60,000 bases of DNA from Polytrichum commune (taxonomy: Eukaryota > Streptophyta > Polytrichopsida > Polytrichales > Polytrichaceae), in assembly GCA_950295325.1 (NCBI GenBank), contig OX485804.1, positions 21,888,001-21,948,000 of the forward strand, given 5' to 3'. The notes beneath the pieces are model-generated. The model worked only from the letters and a program-made list of their open reading frames with translations. It made no database searches and was not told the origin of the DNA. The translations under genes were made by a program, and so were the position numbers. Below, in pieces: positions 56,449 through 60,000 of this stretch (positions are counted from its first letter, which is position 1; each line of letters opens with the position of its first letter).

Positions 56449-58001
56449 CAGTGTTCAAGATTGAAGCCCTCATATGAGTTTCATTTTGAAGGGCTCTAAA
56501 ATTTGAGCCCTTCGGTTGAAGGGCTAGTTCAAATTCAAGACGTCAATTCAGTAATATAGAAATAAAATATAAAAAACTCATATTAAACTTATGCATGATT
56601 TATATGGTGCATGCTTCCAATACAATGTGAAGAATTAAGAATCAACCATCTAACTCCACCTCTTCTAGTGATAATGCCCTATGCTTGTTGGTTCTTGTGC
56701 CAATTTTCCAAGATTCAAAAATACTATCCCAATCCATGAATTCAACTCCTAACCCATTTAGACTAACCCTCATTAAAGCATCTAGTGTGTCAAGGTTGAG
56801 TCTAGTTCTCCTTTCACTCTTAACCCAATTTTGCTTTGAAAAACCACGCTCACAAACAACAGTGCTAGTTGGGATCACAAGTATGGCTTGCCATAGCGAC
56901 ATCATAGTTGGCCAATTAATCATGAACTCCCGGTCATTGCCACAAAAAACCCAAGCTTCTTGCATACTTCGGCGTTCACAAACGGAACATAACATCTCCA
57001 CGAATTCTAGCAATTCCGCATTGCATTGATTAACAAGGTCATCGCTCCAACGGAAATGTGTCACCAACCGGTTCAACCATTGTTCCGTTAATGTCCCTCT
57101 GTCCAATTCATCTACGGGATAGTGCTTCGGGCTAAAAAGCCGGGCCGCATTGAAAATGGACAGGTCAGGAAATCGATCATTGAGTGAATCGATGATCTTC
57201 TGCACATACTGCCTCCCCGACATGATGCATGCCTCCAATGAGCCTCCTACGTCACACTCGGGCATGGAATCATAATGCAAGATATGCATTTTTTCACACC
57301 CAAAACTATCAACATACAATATCTGCCCATTGGGTACCACCTCGCGGAGAAACTTTCCTAGGTGTTTGGTTGTCAGGCCAAAACTTACACCCAGATAGTG
57401 TCTACGAAACAAGCTGATTGTTACATCAATCGTAGAAGCTATGCTAGTGATATCTACAAGATCAAACTGAAACTTGCGATTGACCTTATTCAACTCTGAT
57501 AATATATCAGCTAGCATGTGAATGAAAAATTGGAACTGAAGAGAAGTTAGATCCTTGTACCATGTGGGTTCTTCAACCTCCCAAATTTCTAAAATTGCAG
57601 GCATACAAAATACCAATTTCTCCATGACCAAGCCACGGGATAACCATCTCACCCAAATCAGCATTGATTTCACATTGATTGAATCACATCACACTACAAC
57701 ACTGACTCAATGCTTACCAAAGAAAGGGTTGGATTCCAATCTTTTGCAAGACCTAAAAAGTTGAATTCCAAGTCAGATCGATGTTGAATGAATCATTTGC
57801 TAGGTGTTGAGGTTGTCACTGTAGCGACCTCCTCGTCACTGTAGCGCTACAGTGTTGACGGGTGTAAAAATTTTGAGGACGTCAAGTGAAGTTTTCATTT
57901 TGAGTTTGGGGTTGCATTTTGAAGGGCTGTTTTGAGAGAGGTATATTTTGAAGGGCCAAATCGCGTTTGAAGGGCATTGAAGACTTCAATCTTGAACACT
58001 G
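56449..58001 (-). mobile_element. hAT element 2, 1,553 bp
   Basis: The element has perfect 18-bp inverted ends, CAGTGTTCAAGATTGAAG, which differ at two positions from element 1. A perfect 8-bp duplication, ATTAAGAG, flanks it (56441-56448 and 58002-58009). The transposase frame is on the minus strand, opposite to element 1. GAAGGGC (CCCTTC) motifs cluster within about 100 bp of each end (56489, 56511, 57922, 57951 and 57969). It is internally deleted, because only about half of a normal hAT transposase is present. Confidence 0.94.
56642..57664 (-). pseudogene. Truncated hAT transposase, 340 residues, open frame
   Basis: An uninterrupted frame from the ATG at 57664 covers the C-terminal half of a ZNF862-like plant hAT transposase. 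The N-terminal piece VRWLSRGLVMEKLVFCMPAI belongs to the central region. It is followed by a helical insertion and the dimerisation domain (ILVIPTSTVVCERGFSKQNW, then LDTLDALMRVSL) at about residues 270-315. A full-length hAT transposase is usually about 600-800 residues and begins with a BED zinc finger; both that and most of the DDE core are missing. It may still dimerise but should not cut DNA. The open frame suggests recent activity or recent deletion. Confidence 0.88.
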
Positions 58002-58111
58002 ATTAAGAGCCAATAGAAATCCTTGATATTAATTTATTTCCTCCTAGGCAAACCATCTATTTCTCTATGTGTGAAGCGGTGGCTCTGACTAGCAATCAGA
58101 GGCTGACACCT

Positions 58112-58183
58112 GTCGTTGTAGTATAGTGGTAAGTATTCCCGCCTGTCACGCGGGTGACCCGGGTTCGATCCCCGGCAGCGGCG
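58112..58183 (+). tRNA. tRNA-Asp (anticodon GUC)
   Basis: A 72-nt gene. The acceptor stem GTCGTTG pairs with CAGCGGC including G-U pairs, the anticodon stem is CCCGC/GCGGG with loop CTGTCAC, and the anticodon GTC is at 58145-58147. The A box is at 58119-58129 and the B box, GGTTCGATCC, at 58162-58171. There is no intron and CCA is not encoded, as expected in a nuclear gene. A T5 run at 58194-58198 is a likely Pol III terminator. It charges with aspartate and reads GAC/GAU codons. Confidence 0.97.
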
Positions 58184-58193
58184 TCACATACTC

Positions 58194-58198
58194 TTTTT
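58194..58198 (+). terminator. Pol III terminator of tRNA-Asp
   Basis: Five T about 10 bp after the mature 3' end of the tRNA. Confidence 0.75.
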
Positions 58199-58352
58199 AG
58201 TCATTTCAGAAGTGAAAAGCCAGAAGCTTTATTCTCTGAGGTGTGTTGTACACCTGCTTTTATTTTAGATCCTCAATGGACCTTGAGCCTATCCCAGTGC
58301 ACATTGTTTACATCCCAAGGGCACTATTTGGTTAAAGCTTCAATTAAAGTAA

Positions 58353-58898
58353 GGGCCGCTTCACACTATGGCCGTCCAAGTCGAGAGGCCGTGGGATTGA
58401 GTGGCCAAACTTTGTTGAGAGTCCAAAGAAATGGGCTGAAAATATATAGCCAATAAAATATAGTAAGTGGAGCCCTCAGCCGGTGACGCTTCCAAAGGCC
58501 AAGGCAAAAGTCCAAACCTCTGGCCATGAACTCACGCGGCCTCTCGACTTGGACAGCCATAGTGTGAAGCCTCCAAAGGCCAAGCCCAAAGTCCAAACTC
58601 AAAGGAGCATCCTTGCTCAAAACAATCCCTTCAATCTAACGGCCAAGATCTTGTCAACGATTGATTTTTTTATTGAGAAAAAACCGATGGCCTCTCGATC
58701 ATAGTTTGGGTTTCCATTCCCGTCCAACCCAAACTTCCTTCGAGAGTCCGTCGCCTTCTTCTAATCGTTTTAAATTACGACGGCCTTTAGAGTTTGGCCA
58801 TAGTGTGAAGGGTCGAAAGGCTGAACTCTTAGTTTCTTGCAATTTGAATGGTGGAAATCGATGGCCTCTTGACCTTCGGCCATAGTGTGAAGCGCCCC
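58353..58898. mobile_element. PIF/Harbinger-type MITE with internal repeat of its ends
   Basis: A 546-bp element beginning GGGCCGCTTCACACTATGGCC and ending GGCCATAGTGTGAAGCGCCCC. TAA flanks both sides (58350-58352 and 58899-58901). The terminal motif CATAGTGTGAAG recurs inverted inside the element (near 58559 and 58800), and GAGAGGCC, next to the left end, also recurs. No transposase is present. Confidence 0.82.
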
Positions 58899-58901
58899 TA
58901 A

Positions 58902-60000
58902 GTAATAACTTTAGTTAGCTAACATTATTTAGCTAAGGAGTAACACTATTTGCTGAAGAGAATTAGCTAGCTTATATGGAAGTCAGTCCATCTCATGCCT
59001 GGACCACCTAGCTAGTTAGGTTCAAATGAAAGTCAACAAGCTAGAAATTGGCCAACATTTTTGACTTTGCTTCCATGAAGAATTCACCGTACCCCTCATG
59101 CTAACCAAGTTTTAAAAATCATCTCTTATACCGGTCAACAATAAATTGGTACTAGTGTTAACCAAACAATGTAGGTGTGAGATAGGTTAGTTGGTTATGT
59201 AGTATTTTGGTTATCTAAGCTTTGTCATGGGGGAGGAGAGATTCAATGTATCCTGTACAGTACCACATGGGCGTACAAAAGAATCTTTGATTACAATTTA
59301 ACATATGTATGGGTGGGGTATTGTTCCACTAGTTTTGTACAAATAATTAGGGCACTATGAAATTATGGGGAAAGGTAAGTATACTCGAAAGCCCCCCTTG
59401 CGTTAAGTTCATGTGTATTTATTAATAAGGCAATGCTTGTCCATTCCCCACATCCTATTTCAATGACTTTGTAACATCTCTCCAAAAACAAAGAGGAAAC
59501 CGCCACAATTTGCATCATAAAACCCTTGAACTGTGTCTGAAACGAAATTTGTGGAACAAAAAGAATATTAAAATCAACAATCCCTTTGAGGTATCGAAGA
59601 ATTTTCCGTCCTCCTCCTTCTGAGCTCTGTCAGTGTTTTTCTAACCCTAACCCTAACAAGTGACATAGCTGCCTCAGAGGGCCGCAATTCCGGAAAGGAC
59701 TACAAGCCTCCTCCTCGATAAGAGGCATGATCCACCTTGAGCCTTATATACCTGCACGAACTAAGTGTTGAAGTTCCCTTCAACTAGTCCTCAAGCATAT
59801 AGTTAACTGGCTTTTGCTCCTTGCTTTTGTGGTGAGTTAAGTGTTGTTAACTAATGGTCATAACTTACGAGGCGAGAACATCATGTAACACCATAGTGCC
59901 AACTTAGTCGGTAACTCCCATTTACCTTCTAAAACTATTAGATCTCTGACGGTGGAGTCCCCTAGTCTTACAAATAGTAGAGTCTAGGGGAGCAATCACA
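58902..60000. other. No gene recognised
   Basis: Mostly AT-rich spacer. A short run CTAACCCTAACCCTAAC lies at 59641-59657 and the GC rises after about 59590, which could mark the promoter of a gene beyond the window edge. A small inverted repeat, TCCCCTAG against CTAGGGGA, is at about 59957-59993. Confidence 0.45.
59641..59657 (+). repeat. Short interstitial telomere-like repeat
   Basis: Two and a half CCCTAA units. Teloboxes (AAACCCTAA-like) occur in plant promoters of growth and translation genes, and interstitial telomere repeats also arise at repair sites. Which applies here cannot be told. Confidence 0.6.

Noticed and set aside
1-60000. LTR retrotransposon with paired LTRs
   Set aside because: No pair of long direct repeats with TG..CA ends and a 5-bp duplication was seen by eye. 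A structural search would be decisive.

Overview
The window is nuclear DNA of a land plant. The evidence is a plant-type tRNA-Asp(GUC), a plant-type CTR9 (Paf1 complex) reading frame, a LURP-one-related gene with GT-AG introns, a plant F-box gene, and a dense load of plant DNA transposons (hAT, MULE, PIF/Harbinger, TA-flanked and CACTA-like MITEs) with LINE and SINE relics. The F-box protein and LINE fragments look more like non-seed plants (lycophyte, fern or bryophyte) than a flowering plant, but this is an impression and not proof. Most of the window is AT-rich and gene-poor.

Layout. 1-12.5 kb: no gene recognised; small inverted-repeat elements, several with TA duplications, a tandem repeat at 9.45-9.87 kb, and a 353-bp MULE-type MITE at 11.3 kb. 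12.5-21 kb: a decayed LINE, a hairpin MITE, two PIF/Harbinger-type MITEs lying edge to edge, a second copy of the 353-bp MITE, CACTA-like and TA-type MITEs, and a tRNA-derived SINE. 21-25 kb: an inverted pair of one MITE family, a LINE relic, then degenerate tandem copies of the 3' end of CTR9. 25.0-27.9 kb (minus strand): an uninterrupted 965-codon CTR9 frame, with a three-unit tandem repeat just upstream. 28.4-34 kb: AT-rich, with one PIF/Harbinger MITE inserted in a local tandem repeat. 34.4-36.7 kb (plus): a three-exon LURP-one-related gene. 37-41 kb: MITEs, a tandem repeat and a decayed pogo/Tigger-like element. 41.0-42.4 kb (minus): an F-box gene with an upstream short ORF. 43-54 kb: a 1.46-kb MULE, a 1.36-kb almost fully palindromic MULE with a perfect 9-bp duplication, and nested inverted repeats. 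55-58 kb: two related hAT elements, each with perfect 18-bp ends and perfect 8-bp duplications, carrying defective transposase genes. 58.1 kb: tRNA-Asp, followed by another PIF/Harbinger MITE.

The host genes (CTR9, LURP-one-related, F-box, tRNA-Asp) have no evident functional link and are separated by transposon-rich DNA. The most notable structures are the intronless CTR9 with duplicated 3' ends, the long-hairpin MULE whose arms share an internal module with a second MULE having different ends, the pair of complete-ended hAT elements, and the many MITEs whose borders and target duplications can be read directly. All positions and matches were read by eye; similarity to named families is recognition from memory and not a database result.
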